From: an uncultured Eubacteriales bacterium
GTDB lineage: Bacteria; Bacillota; Clostridia; Oscillospirales; Acutalibacteraceae
Assembly: GCA_934454655.1 (NCBI GenBank)
Contig: CAKSFK010000009.1
Span: 1 to 64,000, forward strand
Direction: 5' to 3'
DNA: 64,000 bases
Below, piece after piece: positions 40,840 through 49,675 of the stretch. The notes below the pieces were generated by a model. The model saw only the letters and a program-made list of their open reading frames with translations, searched no databases and had not been told where the DNA came from. The translations under genes were made by a program, and so were the position numbers. Position 1 is the stretch's first letter, and every line of letters begins with the position of its first letter.

Positions 40840-41733
40840 TTATTTTTTAAGCTTTTCGTAAAGGTCGTTAAGCTTTTCAAGCCTGTGGTTAAGCCCCGAA
40901 ACGGTAAGCGGTTCCCGTGAGAGCCCGCAAAGCTCGCTCAAAGTGGCTTCGGGGTTGTTTTCCCTTAACTCCGCCGCAGACACAAGCTCGCGCGGCAAAT
41001 TGCAGAGCACGCCGTGCTGCTTTAAATAATCAATGGCGCGACGCTGCCTTATTGACGCTTCAACCGTTTTTGAGATATTCGCGCTGTCGCAATTACTTCT
41101 TCGGTTACTGTTATTTTTAACGCTTTTTATAATTTTAGTATCAATAAAATCAAGCGTTCGGTGCGGCGCACCCATAAGGGTAAGCAGGTCCTCAATACAG
41201 GCGCTTTCCTTTGTGTAAAGCACAAATCCGCTGCCGCGTGTTGTTTTTTTAAGAAATATTCCGTAGCCGCAAAGCAGTTCGCAAAATTCATCGGCAAGCC
41301 TTTCGTTTTTAACCGAAAATTCGGCACGGTACTCCTTTTCGGGGTCGTTTATATTTCCGCAGGACAAAAAAGCGCCCCTTATAAACGCCTGAAAACAGCA
41401 CTCGCGCGAAAGTATCTCGCTGTTTATCATTCTGTCGGCAATGCCGAAATCGTAAAACGCCAGAATTTTAAGCCTGTCCGCCTCGCTTGTAATTTCCGCT
41501 TTGTATGTAGGTCTTTTACTGCCGCCCGCAGTTATTACCGGCTTTATTCCGAAAGCGCCGAAAACAAACGCCGCATATGCGCGCGCCATTTCGGCATTGT
41601 TGGTCTGCATTGAAATTCTTTTAAAAGAAAAAGACCTGCCGAAAAGCATAAAACCGTAAACAAGCGGTCGTTTGCAGCATTCGGACGGTCTTACGGCGGC
41701 TAACTCATTTTTTAGATCAGCACAAAATGACAT
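40840..41733 (-). CDS. whiA: DNA-binding protein WhiA
   Basis: A 297-aa WhiA: an N-terminal LAGLIDADG-like domain with KNELAAV and GCFLRGAFL-like CCFQAFIRGAFLSCG, and a C-terminal HTH (NLPRELVSAAELRENNPEATLSELC). In Firmicutes it influences division and chromosome segregation; in actinomycetes, sporulation. It lies 5 bp after rapZ, the conserved rapZ-whiA order; the usual yvcK between them is absent here. Confidence 0.93.
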   Translation of the reverse strand: MSFCADLKNELAAVRPSECCKRPLVYGFMLFGRSFSFKRISMQTNNAEMARAYAAFVFGAFGIKPVITAGGSKRPTYKAEITSEADRLKILAFYDFGIADRMINSEILSRECCFQAFIRGAFLSCGNINDPEKEYRAEFSVKNERLADEFCELLCGYGIFLKKTTRGSGFVLYTKESACIEDLLTLMGAPHRTLDFIDTKIIKSVKNNSNRRSNCDSANISKTVEASIRQRRAIDYLKQHGVLCNLPRELVSAAELRENNPEATLSELCGLSREPLTVSGLNHRLEKLNDLYEKLKK

Positions 41734-41738
41734 AACGC

Positions 41739-42599
41739 TCAGCCCTTGTAAATATCACGGTGGGTAATGGAGCAGTTATAGTTTTCGCCCCTTAAATGCT
41801 CGCCTATAAGCTCCGCAAAGGTTACCGAGCGGTGCTTGCCGCCCGTACAGCCGAAGGATATTATAAGCTGGCTTTTGCCCTCCTTAGCATAAAGCGGAAC
41901 GGCACAGTCAATAAAGCCTGTGAGGCGTTTTAAAAATTCACGGCTCTCATCGCTTTGCATAACATAATTTCTCACGCTTTCATCAAGCCCTGTTTTTGTT
42001 TTAAGGCTTTCAACATAAAACGGGTTGGGCAGACAGCGCACGTCTATAACAATATCCGCCTCCGCGTCCGAACCGTATTTAAAGCCGAACGATTTACACT
42101 GTATTTTAAGAACATTGCTTACACTGCCGCAGAAAATGTTTGAAAGCTGAACCTTTAACTGTGCTATTGATATATGGCTTGTATCAACAATGTAATCCGC
42201 CATAAAGCGAATGGTCTTAAGCATATCGCGCTCTTTTGCGACAGCCGCCGCAACCGACATATTGCTGCCGTCCGCCAGCGGGTGTTTGCGGCGGTTTTCC
42301 TTATAGCGGCGTATAAGAACGTCATCCGCCGCGTCAAGAAACAGAATTTTATAGTTGATACTGTTGTTTTTAAGGCTTGTAAGCACATCCTCTATTTCCG
42401 AAAACAGTACTCCGCCGCGCATATCGGTTACAATTGCCATTTTACTGAGCAGATCTCCGCTTCTGGCGGAAAGCTCGACAAACGACGGTATTATGGCGGG
42501 CGGAATGTTGTCCACACAGTAAAAGCCTATATCCTCAAGCACATTCGCCGCCTGCGATTTTCCCGCACCCGACATACCCGTTACAATTAAAAGTTCCAT
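41739..42599 (-). CDS. rapZ: RNase adapter/nucleotide-binding protein RapZ (YvcJ)
   Basis: A 286-aa P-loop protein: Walker A GMSGAGKSQA (8-17), VDNIPP, RRKHPL, DTSHIS and the C-terminal FGCTGGKHRSV with conserved His. RapZ senses glucosamine-6-phosphate and steers sRNA decay in E. coli; YvcJ is the Firmicute form, with less clear function. It overlaps murB by 13 bp. Confidence 0.93.
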   Translation of the reverse strand: MELLIVTGMSGAGKSQAANVLEDIGFYCVDNIPPAIIPSFVELSARSGDLLSKMAIVTDMRGGVLFSEIEDVLTSLKNNSINYKILFLDAADDVLIRRYKENRRKHPLADGSNMSVAAAVAKERDMLKTIRFMADYIVDTSHISIAQLKVQLSNIFCGSVSNVLKIQCKSFGFKYGSDAEADIVIDVRCLPNPFYVESLKTKTGLDESVRNYVMQSDESREFLKRLTGFIDCAVPLYAKEGKSQLIISFGCTGGKHRSVTFAELIGEHLRGENYNCSITHRDIYKG

Positions 42600-43513
42600 T
42601 TATTTTCTCCGTTTTCGTCAACAAAAATAACTTCCGGTTCAAGTGTTACACCGTCGCCTTCCCGCACCGCATTACGCACTCGGCTTATGAGTTCCGTAAT
42701 ATCGCGCGAGGAAGCACCGCCCCTGTTTATAATAAATCCGGCGTGCTTTTCGCTTACCTGCGCTCCGCCCACGGTAAGCCCCTTAAGGCCGTTTTTTTCA
42801 ATAAGCGCACCCGCAAAAAAGCCTTCTGGGCGCTTGAACGTGCTGCCCGCGCTGGGGTATTCAAGCGGCTGTTTATCCCTGCGTCTGCCCATAATTTCCT
42901 GCATTTTTTCGGTTATTTCACGACGGTCGCCCTTTTTAAGCGCAAAGGTAACGGAGGTTATAATTTTTCCGCCCTTTTTAAAAACACTGCCGCGGTAGCA
43001 AAGCTCCATTTCCGATACATCCAGCGTGCCGATTTCGCCGTTTTCGGTTACATATTCGGCGCTTTTAGCAACGTCGGCGGTTTCTCCGCCGTATGCGCCC
43101 GCATTCATATAAAGCGCTCCGCCCGCCGTGCCGGGTATTCCGTAAGCAAATTCAAGCCCTGTAAGACCGTTATCACGCGCCGCGGTACACACCGCCGAAA
43201 GCGACGCACCCGCGCCCGCCTTAACGGTTTCTCCGTCTACTGTGATTTTGTTAATGCCGCAGGTGCTTATTACCGCGCCCCTTATACCCTCGTCGCACAC
43301 AAGCAGGTTAGTTCCGTTGCCCAGAATAAAGCACGGAACACCGTACTCGGCGCAGGCTTTGAGCGCGGTTTTGAGCTGCTCGGCAGAATCGGGGCGCACA
43401 AAGACATCCGCTGCGCCGCCGGTTTTAAAGCCGGTATGGCATTTCATAGGCTCGCCTGTTCTAAATGAAATTTCCCGTGCCTTTAAAACGTCCCTGAATC
43501 TGTCAAGCTGCAT
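42587..43513 (-). CDS. murB: UDP-N-acetylenolpyruvoylglucosamine reductase
   Basis: A 308-aa type IIa MurB: HTGFKTGGAADVFV, FILGNGTNLLV, GIPGTAGGALYMNAGAYGGE (FAD), YRGSVF, and the proton-donor Ser in SAGSTFKRPEG. It makes UDP-MurNAc. AGGAG precedes the ATG; glk ends 13 bp upstream. Confidence 0.95.
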   Translation of the reverse strand: MQLDRFRDVLKAREISFRTGEPMKCHTGFKTGGAADVFVRPDSAEQLKTALKACAEYGVPCFILGNGTNLLVCDEGIRGAVISTCGINKITVDGETVKAGAGASLSAVCTAARDNGLTGLEFAYGIPGTAGGALYMNAGAYGGETADVAKSAEYVTENGEIGTLDVSEMELCYRGSVFKKGGKIITSVTFALKKGDRREITEKMQEIMGRRRDKQPLEYPSAGSTFKRPEGFFAGALIEKNGLKGLTVGGAQVSEKHAGFIINRGGASSRDITELISRVRNAVREGDGVTLEPEVIFVDENGENKWNF

Positions 43514-43526
43514 TTGCCTTCTCCTC

Positions 43527-44483
43527 TTATCTGTATAGATCGCAAAGATATGCCGCGCCTATAATGCCCGCGTCATTCCCGAGCGCCGCCGCTTTTATCT
43601 CGGTGGTTTCGGGAATGTTTCTCGCGTAGTTTTCGCCCCTGACCGACGCTCTTAAAGGAACAATAAGCGTGTCGCCCTCTTTGGAAATTCCTCCGCCTAT
43701 GCAGAGTATTTCCGGCTGGAAAATGTTTATAACGTTGGAAACGCCCACTGCCACAAATTCAATATACCTTGCAACCACGCGTTTTCCCGCCTCGTCGTCC
43801 TTTCTCATAGCGTCAAACGCGGTTCTTCCGTTGACCTTGTTTATATCGCCGCCGCAAAGCTCCCACATAACGCTTTTGGGGTATCTTATCATTGCCTGCT
43901 TTGTCTGGCGAATAAGCGCCGTAGCGGAAGCGTACGCCTCCCAGCAGCCCTGCCTGCCGCAGGTGCAGACCTCTCCGTCCATATTAATAACCGTGTGACC
44001 GAGTTCCGCCCCCGCATAGTTCGAGCCGGAGTAAATTTTGCCGTCTATAATAACTCCGCCGCCGACTCCCGTGCCGAGGGTTATTGCAATAAAGTTTTTT
44101 GTTCCCTTGCCCGCGCCCGCAATGTATTCGCCGTATGCCGCGGCGTTTGCGTCGTTCTCAACGTAAAAATCCGTGCCGAGGCGCTCTTTAAGCATTGCGG
44201 CTATCGGAACATCGTAAAAATCCAGATTGTTGGCATAGCAGATAACTCCGTTTACGGGGTCGATGGCTCCGGGTGAGCCTACGCCCATAGCATCAATATC
44301 CGATATTTTAAGACCCGCGTTTTCAATTGCGGTCTTTGCGGCAAGCGCCATATCGTCGGCAATTTCTTCGGCAGGACGGGGACAGTTTGTTTTAACGCTG
44401 CCGGTAGCAACGATTTTATAATTTTCGTCCACCACGCCCGCTACAATGTTTGTTCCGCCAAGGTCAATTCCAAGTTTATACAT
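43527..44483 (-). CDS. glk: ROK-family glucokinase
   Basis: A 318-aa ROK kinase: GIDLGGTNI (ATP), ENDANAAAYGEY with the catalytic Asp, TLGTGVGGGVII, GAELGHTVI and the zinc site CTCGRQGCWEAYAS. ATG 44483 is chosen because AGGAG is 8 bp before it; the GTG at 44492 overlaps that site. Next to hprK, it fits a glucose-entry and catabolite-control role. Confidence 0.93.
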   Translation of the reverse strand: MYKLGIDLGGTNIVAGVVDENYKIVATGSVKTNCPRPAEEIADDMALAAKTAIENAGLKISDIDAMGVGSPGAIDPVNGVICYANNLDFYDVPIAAMLKERLGTDFYVENDANAAAYGEYIAGAGKGTKNFIAITLGTGVGGGVIIDGKIYSGSNYAGAELGHTVINMDGEVCTCGRQGCWEAYASATALIRQTKQAMIRYPKSVMWELCGGDINKVNGRTAFDAMRKDDEAGKRVVARYIEFVAVGVSNVINIFQPEILCIGGGISKEGDTLIVPLRASVRGENYARNIPETTEIKAAALGNDAGIIGAAYLCDLYR

Positions 44484-44501
44484 TTTCTTCACTCCTAATA
44501 T

Positions 44502-45467
44502 TTAAAACGGCTTTACCGTTTCGTTTGTGTTGTCCGCAGGTATCTCGTCGGTCATACCAAGGCGGTTAAGCAGGTCCTTTGCGGCGTTGTAGCCGAGTTT
44601 CTTCTGCCTGCTGTTCATTGCCGCAACCTCAATAATAACCGCAAGGTTTCTTCCGGGTTTAACCGGTATTGTAAGCGACGGTACGTTAAGCCCCAGTATT
44701 TCGGTCGTCTGGTTTTCAAGCCCCATACGGTCGTATACTTTGTTAACATCCCATATTTCAAGATTAATTACAAGATCGATCTTTTCGGTAATCTTAACCG
44801 CGCCCGCGCCGAAAATTCGGCTTGCGTTAATAATGCCTATGCCGCGCAGTTCAATAAAATGTCTTATATTGTCGGGTGCCGTTCCCACAAGCGATTTGTT
44901 TGAAACGCGGCGTATCTCTACCGCGTCGTCCGCAATAAGGCGGTGACCGCGTTTTATAAGTTCTATTGCCGTCTCACTTTTACCGACGCCGCTTTCGCCG
45001 AGCAGCAGTATTCCCTCGCCGTACACCTCGACCAAAACGCCGTGGCGCGTGACCCTGGGTGCTAAGTTCAGATTTAAATATGCAATAAGCGCAGAGGTAA
45101 AGTCCGAGGTCGATTCGGGTGTTCTTAAAAGCGGAACACCGTATTCCTCGGCAGTTTTGCGGTAAACCTCACCCACGTCAAGATCACGGCAGATTATTAC
45201 CGCCGCCGGTTTGTGCGAAAAAAATTCACGCAGGCGGCTTTCCGCCTTTTCGGGTGTGAACCTTAAAATAAAGCTTTCCTCGCTCTTGCCTATTATCTGT
45301 ATGCGTTTTTCATCAAAAAATTCAAAATACCCCGCCATATGAAGCCCGGGACGGTTGACCTCGGTTGTGGTGATCGAAATTTTGTCAGCCGACTGCGGCA
45401 TATTAATTGTTTCAAGGGAAAATTCACTTATTATTTTATCCAGAGAAATGGAAAAGTTCGTCCTCAA
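44502..45467 (-). CDS. hprK: HPr kinase/phosphorylase
   Basis: A 321-aa HprK: N-terminal DRTGG-like domain (about 1-130), Walker A GESGVGKSET, ADDAVEI, and the HprK signature LRGIGIINASRIFGAGAV. It phosphorylates HPr on Ser46 to drive CcpA-dependent repression. It starts with TTG, 8 bp after AGGAGG. First gene of hprK-glk-murB-rapZ-whiA-dnaE. Confidence 0.95.
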   Translation of the reverse strand: MRTNFSISLDKIISEFSLETINMPQSADKISITTTEVNRPGLHMAGYFEFFDEKRIQIIGKSEESFILRFTPEKAESRLREFFSHKPAAVIICRDLDVGEVYRKTAEEYGVPLLRTPESTSDFTSALIAYLNLNLAPRVTRHGVLVEVYGEGILLLGESGVGKSETAIELIKRGHRLIADDAVEIRRVSNKSLVGTAPDNIRHFIELRGIGIINASRIFGAGAVKITEKIDLVINLEIWDVNKVYDRMGLENQTTEILGLNVPSLTIPVKPGRNLAVIIEVAAMNSRQKKLGYNAAKDLLNRLGMTDEIPADNTNETVKPF

Positions 45468-45494
45468 ATCCTACGCCTCCTTTTAAGTACTATA

Positions 45495-45523
45495 ATTTTA
45501 ACATAACACAATAAGAAAATCAA
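45495..45523 (-). promoter_or_regulatory. hprK operon promoter
   Basis: On the minus strand TTGATT (45523-45518), 17 bp, TAAAAT (45500-45495). Confidence 0.75.
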
Positions 45524-45578
45524 CAGACAGTGTAACAAATAACGTTAAAAGAAAATGGATATTATTTTTTAAAATACC

Positions 45579-45607
45579 TTGACTTTTAATGTATTGTGAT
45601 TTATTAT
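45579..45607 (+). promoter_or_regulatory. padR operon promoter
   Basis: TTGACT (45579-45584), 17 bp, TATTAT (45602-45607), 30 bp before the padR ATG. Confidence 0.8.
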
Positions 45608-45638
45608 ATACATATTCTGATAAAAAGGGGAAGGTTTA

Positions 45639-45983
45639 ATGTCTATTACCGGAGATATCATAAGAGAGCATACGGATACGATTATACTTTCGGCGCTTAC
45701 CGGACACGACAGCTACGGCTATGAAATAAACAAAAAGATAAAGTCGGCGTCGGGCGGCAGGTATGAGCTTAATGAGGCAACACTGTATACCGCGTTCAAA
45801 CGTCTTGAGGACCGCGGACTGATAAATTCCTACTGGGGAACGGAAGGTTCGGGCGCACGCAGAAAATATTATCACATAACTCCCGAGGGAGCGGACAGCT
45901 GCCGTATGCTTGTTGCCGAGTGGGAGACGGCAAAAAAAATTATTGACGCATTAATTCAAACGGAGGGAAACGAAAATGAATGA
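45639..45983 (+). CDS. PadR-family transcriptional regulator
   Basis: A 114-aa PadR winged-helix protein: DTIILSALTGHDSYGYEI, ELNEATLYTAFKRLEDRGLI and the wing YWGTEGSGARRKYYHITPEG. These regulators usually repress their own operon and are relieved by membrane or antibiotic stress. The stop overlaps the next ATG by 8 bp. Confidence 0.93.
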   Translation: MSITGDIIREHTDTIILSALTGHDSYGYEINKKIKSASGGRYELNEATLYTAFKRLEDRGLINSYWGTEGSGARRKYYHITPEGADSCRMLVAEWETAKKIIDALIQTEGNENE

Positions 45984-46638
45984 AAAACTGCGAAAACACA
46001 TTGATGAGCTTTTTAAAAACGCACCCGTAACCCGCCAGACGGTGGAGATAAAAGAGGAAATACTGCAAAACACTCAGGACCGCTACAACGATCTGCTGGC
46101 GGAGGGCAAGAGCGAAGAGTCGGCTTACAACATAGCGGTGGCAGGGATAGGGGACGTTGAACATCTTATTGACAGTATGATAGCGCCGATGTCCTCATCG
46201 GGGTACACAAAGGAAGAAATAAGAAAAAATCAAAGCAGACGTTCGCTTTTGTTAGCTGTTTCAATTGCGCTTTACATACTTTGCGTTGTACCTGTTATTA
46301 TCTGCGACGAACTGGGAATCAATGAGGTTGTGGGCATAGTTTTAATGTTTGTTCTGGCGGCTGTTGCCACCGCAATGATAATCTACCGCAGCGGAATGAA
46401 GCTTGAATACAACGTAAGCGATGAAACCGTTGTGGAGGAGTTTAAAAAATGGAATCGTGAAAGCAAGGAAAACAGTTCAATGCTGGGGGCTGTTAACGGC
46501 GCAGTCTGGGCGCTTACACTCACGGCATATTTTGTAACAAGCTTTTTAACAGGAGCGTGGTATATCACCTGGCTTATCTTTATAATAGGCGGCGCGGTTT
46601 CCGGCATAGTTAAGGCCGTGTTTGATTTAAGGAAATGA
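45976..46638 (+). CDS. Membrane protein with permease-prefix-type N-terminus
   Basis: A 220-aa protein. Residues 1-72 form the soluble helical 'prefix' domain often found beside PadR (EIKEEILQNTQDRYNDLLAEG and SAYNIAVAGIGDVEHLID). Four membrane helices follow in two pairs (SLLLAVSIALYILCVVPVII, VVGIVLMFVLAAVATAMIIY, then VNGAVWALTLTAYFVTSFLT and WYITWLIFIIGGAVSGIVKA). It probably works with the PadR upstream and the DUF4097-like protein downstream. Confidence 0.8.
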   Translation: MNEKLRKHIDELFKNAPVTRQTVEIKEEILQNTQDRYNDLLAEGKSEESAYNIAVAGIGDVEHLIDSMIAPMSSSGYTKEEIRKNQSRRSLLLAVSIALYILCVVPVIICDELGINEVVGIVLMFVLAAVATAMIIYRSGMKLEYNVSDETVVEEFKKWNRESKENSSMLGAVNGAVWALTLTAYFVTSFLTGAWYITWLIFIIGGAVSGIVKAVFDLRK

Positions 46639-46648
46639 GGTGTGCCGA

Positions 46649-47533
46649 ATGAAAAAAACTGCAATTTTAAGAATAATTATATGGTCGTTTACCGCGCTGC
46701 TGCTCACCGCAATGCTTGTGTGCGGAATAGTATTTAATCCCCTGTCCTATATCGGCGACGACGACTGGTCGTTCGGGGTAGTCGGCGTTATATACCGTAA
46801 CGCCGACCTTTACAGCGTAGGCTCGGGAACGGTGACGGACGCTTTTGAGGATATTGAAATAAACTGGGGCAGCGGCAAAATAAATATTGAGGCTTATGAC
46901 GGCGAAAACACGGTTATAAGCGAAGACAATATTGAAAATGAAAAAAACAGACTGCGCTGGCGTGTGGAGGACGGAGTTTTAAAAATTCATCACATTGCCG
47001 CGGGGTACCGTTACGGCTTTTCAAGAATACCGAAAAAGGATCTTACGGTTAAAATTCCGTTTGGCACGGCAGTCGGCTTAAAAGAGCTTTCAACCGATTC
47101 AACCTCCGCAGATGTGGTTATAAGCGGCATAACCGCTAGTGAAAAAATAAAGCTGAACACCGTAAGCGGAGAAGTAAATCTAAAGGGAATCCGCACCGCA
47201 AAGCTGGAAATTGATACCACAAGTGGCAACGTGACAGTCGACGGTGAATTTTCCGAGATTGAAAGCGAAAGCGTTTCGAGCGACATAAGTATAGTATCCG
47301 CCACACCGCTTAAGAAGTTAAGCTGCGACAGCACAAGCGGTAATATAACGCTTTTCTTGCCCGAAAGCGGCGGATTTGCCCTTAAAACCGATACGGTAAG
47401 CGGAGATATAAACTGCGAATTTCTCACCGCCTCGTCAAAAAAGGACCGCCGCGTTTACGGCGACGGCTCGGGGGATTTTAAAATTGACACCGTAAGCGGG
47501 GATATAACCGTTAAAAAATACCGCAAGCAGTAA
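46649..47533 (+). CDS. DUF4097-like membrane-anchored beta-solenoid protein
   Basis: A 294-aa protein with an N-terminal membrane helix (ILRIIIWSFTALLLTAMLVCGIV) and an extracytoplasmic repetitive beta domain of DUF4097 type. The repeats are spaced about 20 residues: LNTVSGEVNLKG, IDTTSGNVTVDG, SCDSTSGNITLFL, TDTVSGDINCEF, IDTVSGDITVKK. ATG 46649 is preferred to GTG 46640 because GAGGTG precedes it. The PadR/prefix/DUF4097 trio recurs in Firmicutes; a cell-envelope sensing role is inferred. Confidence 0.85.
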   Translation: MKKTAILRIIIWSFTALLLTAMLVCGIVFNPLSYIGDDDWSFGVVGVIYRNADLYSVGSGTVTDAFEDIEINWGSGKINIEAYDGENTVISEDNIENEKNRLRWRVEDGVLKIHHIAAGYRYGFSRIPKKDLTVKIPFGTAVGLKELSTDSTSADVVISGITASEKIKLNTVSGEVNLKGIRTAKLEIDTTSGNVTVDGEFSEIESESVSSDISIVSATPLKKLSCDSTSGNITLFLPESGGFALKTDTVSGDINCEFLTASSKKDRRVYGDGSGDFKIDTVSGDITVKKYRKQ

Positions 47534-47574
47534 TGCGTCGGTTAAAGTAAAGCAATAACCATCCGTTAAAAACC

Positions 47575-47612
47575 AATCCGCCCGAAGTTGCATTTGCGAC
47601 TTCGGGCGGATT
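47575..47612 (+). terminator. Hairpin after the DUF4097-like gene
   Basis: AATCCGCCCGAAGT and ACTTCGGGCGGATT form a 14-bp perfect stem, 10-nt loop. Only a weak T-rich tail follows. Confidence 0.65.
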
Positions 47613-47622
47613 ATGCTTTATC

Positions 47623-47680
47623 TAGGCAAGCGGGAATAATCCGAATCCGTTTTTTGAGTGCGGATTTCTCGCATTGCCTA
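47623..47680. repeat. Imperfect inverted repeat carrying TAGGCAAGCGGGAATA
   Basis: TAGGCAA-GCGGGA at the left pairs with TCTCGC-A-TTGCCTA at the right, with an internal AATCCG/CGGATT stem. The right end includes the stop codon of the minus-strand gene at 47678. The left 16 bp recur exactly at 55858-55873. Confidence 0.6.
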
Positions 47681-48526
47681 ATCTTCAAATACGTTTTCGG
47701 ATTCTTCCTCGCTGTTTTCGCCGTTTTCCGTTTCGGGTTTTTTCTTTTCCTCAATCTCAATTCCGAGGTCGCGGCGTTTTTCAATGTCCTCGTCGGGGTG
47801 TTCAAGGTAGTACGGGTCGATTATATACTTCTTAACGGAGGGGAAAACGCAGTACTGCACAAGCAAAAATCTGAACGATGGGAACAAAAGGATATACAGC
47901 AGAATTTCAAACGTCAGCACCGGCAGGAAATAAGCCTGCAGCAAGAACAAAAGTCCGATGTTTACACCGTAAACCAGCAGAACAGAGAAAAAGCACAGAA
48001 GATTCAGTTTCATATTTATGAAAACAAACTTAAAACTGTTCTTATAAACCTGCTTTAGGGAAAATTTGAAGGTTATAATAAGCGTCCATATAAAGTAGTT
48101 CATGACAGTGAAAATAAACAACATGCACAGGGCTATTCCTGTTCCTACGGACGCCATAACCCCTTTTGCGGAAAAGTAAAAAAAGGAGATGTCAAAAAAC
48201 AGAACAACGTACACGACAGTGTTTATAATGCCCGCCGCAAGCGCCTGCTTCCAGTTCTTTTTCACTGTATCAAAAAAGTCGCTCACGCCGAAGGAGTGCT
48301 TGTCCCTTGCTATGTTGCGCGTAACGTTTGTAAGCCCCGCACAGGCAAGCCCCGATGTCAGCACCGGCAGGCTTAAAAGCGCATAAACCAGATTTATGGG
48401 AATAAACTTCCAAAAATTGCGGAAGAAGGTTTCAAAAAACACGATAAACGTTTTTTTCTTGGGCGCGTTTTTGGAAATGCCCGGACCTTCCTTTTCATAA
48501 TTAAACAAACCGAAAAAGCCTGCCAT
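47678..48526 (-). CDS. DUF624 (YesL)-like membrane protein
   Basis: A 282-aa protein with the DUF624 layout: GFFGLFNYEKEGPGI, then WKFIPINLVYALLSLPVLTSG, the cytoplasmic HSFGVSDFFDTVKKNWKQAL loop, and four to five more helices. An acidic, low-complexity tail follows (EKKKPETENGENSEEESENVFED). YesL relatives lie in carbohydrate loci but lack a defined activity. It starts immediately after the upstream stop (TAAATG). Confidence 0.8.
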   Translation of the reverse strand: MAGFFGLFNYEKEGPGISKNAPKKKTFIVFFETFFRNFWKFIPINLVYALLSLPVLTSGLACAGLTNVTRNIARDKHSFGVSDFFDTVKKNWKQALAAGIINTVVYVVLFFDISFFYFSAKGVMASVGTGIALCMLFIFTVMNYFIWTLIITFKFSLKQVYKNSFKFVFINMKLNLLCFFSVLLVYGVNIGLLFLLQAYFLPVLTFEILLYILLFPSFRFLLVQYCVFPSVKKYIIDPYYLEHPDEDIEKRRDLGIEIEEKKKPETENGENSEEESENVFED

Positions 48527-49249
48527 TTAATTTTTTCCCCCGTTCTTTTTCTTGTAAATAAGTCTTTCGCTTACGGAATAATTGTTAAAGCCCAGCAGGT
48601 ATGCCGCGCAGGATATTGCGGGAATTAAAAGCGGCAGAACAAGCAAAAGCAGATACCGTCCCACGCTCAGTTCCGAAACGGTTTTCGCGCTGCTTGTGAT
48701 AAGCTCGGTCAACGAATAAAGGCCGGCATTCAACAACTTGTATAAAACGGTGGGGAACGAAGGAGAAATAAGGGTGAGCAGCAGAATAACATATATGGGT
48801 GTAACAGCCGCAAGCCCTATTTTAAGCCCTTTAAGCCTGTCCTCCTTTTTGTGCTTGAACTTAACAAGGTTACTGTCCTTTGTGCCTAATTGCCACATAC
48901 CCGGGTATACAAAGGATATTAAAATCAAAACACAAAAAATCTGCGAAACAACAAGAAAGACTGTTTCCCCTTTTCCCGAAAGTGTGCTTCTTACAGAGCT
49001 CTCGGTAATTTTGTATCCCTTATCCTCATATTCCTGTTTTTTAAGGTCGTCGCCGTCGTCATAATAATATGTATAGAGTTCTTCCGTAGTGCTGCTGTCG
49101 CCCAAGGTGCCGTAAGCCTTGTAGCCTATGTTTTTTGTGAACGCCGCCGTGGCAAGCACACTGAACGACATAACCACGAAAAAGCACATAATGTTAACAA
49201 TAATCGTTCTTAAAAACAGCTTTGCGCCGTTTTGCAATATTTCCTTCAT
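48527..49249 (-). CDS. Hypothetical integral membrane protein
   Basis: A 240-aa protein with about four or five helices (IIVNIMCFFVVMSFSVLATA, VFLVVSQIFCVLILISFVYPG, IGLAAVTPIYVILLLTLISP, YLLLLVLPLLIPAISCAAYLL) and an extracytoplasmic acidic loop (EELYTYYYDDGDDLKKQEYED). ATG 49249 is used because GGAG is 8 bp upstream. It pairs with the DUF624-like gene; function unknown. Confidence 0.7.
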   Translation of the reverse strand: MKEILQNGAKLFLRTIIVNIMCFFVVMSFSVLATAAFTKNIGYKAYGTLGDSSTTEELYTYYYDDGDDLKKQEYEDKGYKITESSVRSTLSGKGETVFLVVSQIFCVLILISFVYPGMWQLGTKDSNLVKFKHKKEDRLKGLKIGLAAVTPIYVILLLTLISPSFPTVLYKLLNAGLYSLTELITSSAKTVSELSVGRYLLLLVLPLLIPAISCAAYLLGFNNYSVSERLIYKKKNGGKN

Positions 49250-49279
49250 ATCAACACTCCGATAATGTATATATTCTTC

Positions 49280-49308
49280 ATTATAACCCAAATAAAAAAC
49301 AAATGCAA
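49280..49308 (-). promoter_or_regulatory. Promoter of the DUF624 pair
   Basis: On the minus strand TTGCAT (49308-49303), 17 bp, TATAAT (49285-49280). The -35 lies inside the terminator of the upstream unit. Confidence 0.55.
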
Positions 49309-49333
49309 GAAAGATATAAGCCTTCCCGCACTT
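49293..49333 (-). terminator. Terminator of the thyX-to-tail-anchored-protein run
   Basis: On the minus strand AAGTGCGGGAAG pairs with CTTTCTTGCATT through several G-U pairs and is followed by TTTGTTTTTT. Confidence 0.6.
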
Positions 49334-49346
49334 GTTTAAAATTTTT

Positions 49347-49619
49347 TTACAATATTAATATCAGCAAAACCGCCGCAACGGCAAGACCCAGCCCCGCAAC
49401 TATAAGATTGCGAATGAGCCTTTTTCTGCGTATGCGGCTTCTCAGCGACTGCCTGCGCGCGGTTTCATCATAATTAAAGGAAAACCCGCTTGCCGCCTTT
49501 TTAAGCTGTTTTGCAGAAAGATTGCCGTACTCCGGCGTTACATAAAACACAATCTTCTCGAACAGCTTACTGCCGGTGTTGTTAACAACTATAACCGTTT
49601 TGCTTACGCCTTTAACCAT
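49347..49619 (-). CDS. Small tail-anchored membrane protein
   Basis: A 90-aa protein: an N-terminal soluble beta strand region (TVIVVNNTGSKLFEKIVFYVT), a basic linker (RRQSLRSRIRRKRLIR) and a single C-terminal helix (NLIVAGLGLAVAAVLLILIL). Short proteins of this shape sit near mltG and U32 genes in Clostridia, but I do not know a function. AGGAAAGG precedes the ATG; 56 bp after the U32 gene. Confidence 0.65.
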   Translation of the reverse strand: MVKGVSKTVIVVNNTGSKLFEKIVFYVTPEYGNLSAKQLKKAASGFSFNYDETARRQSLRSRIRRKRLIRNLIVAGLGLAVAAVLLILIL

Positions 49620-49675
49620 AACTAAAACCTTTCCTTTCCGGTACTCGGTTTTAATATTGGCGGAAAACGGAAAAT

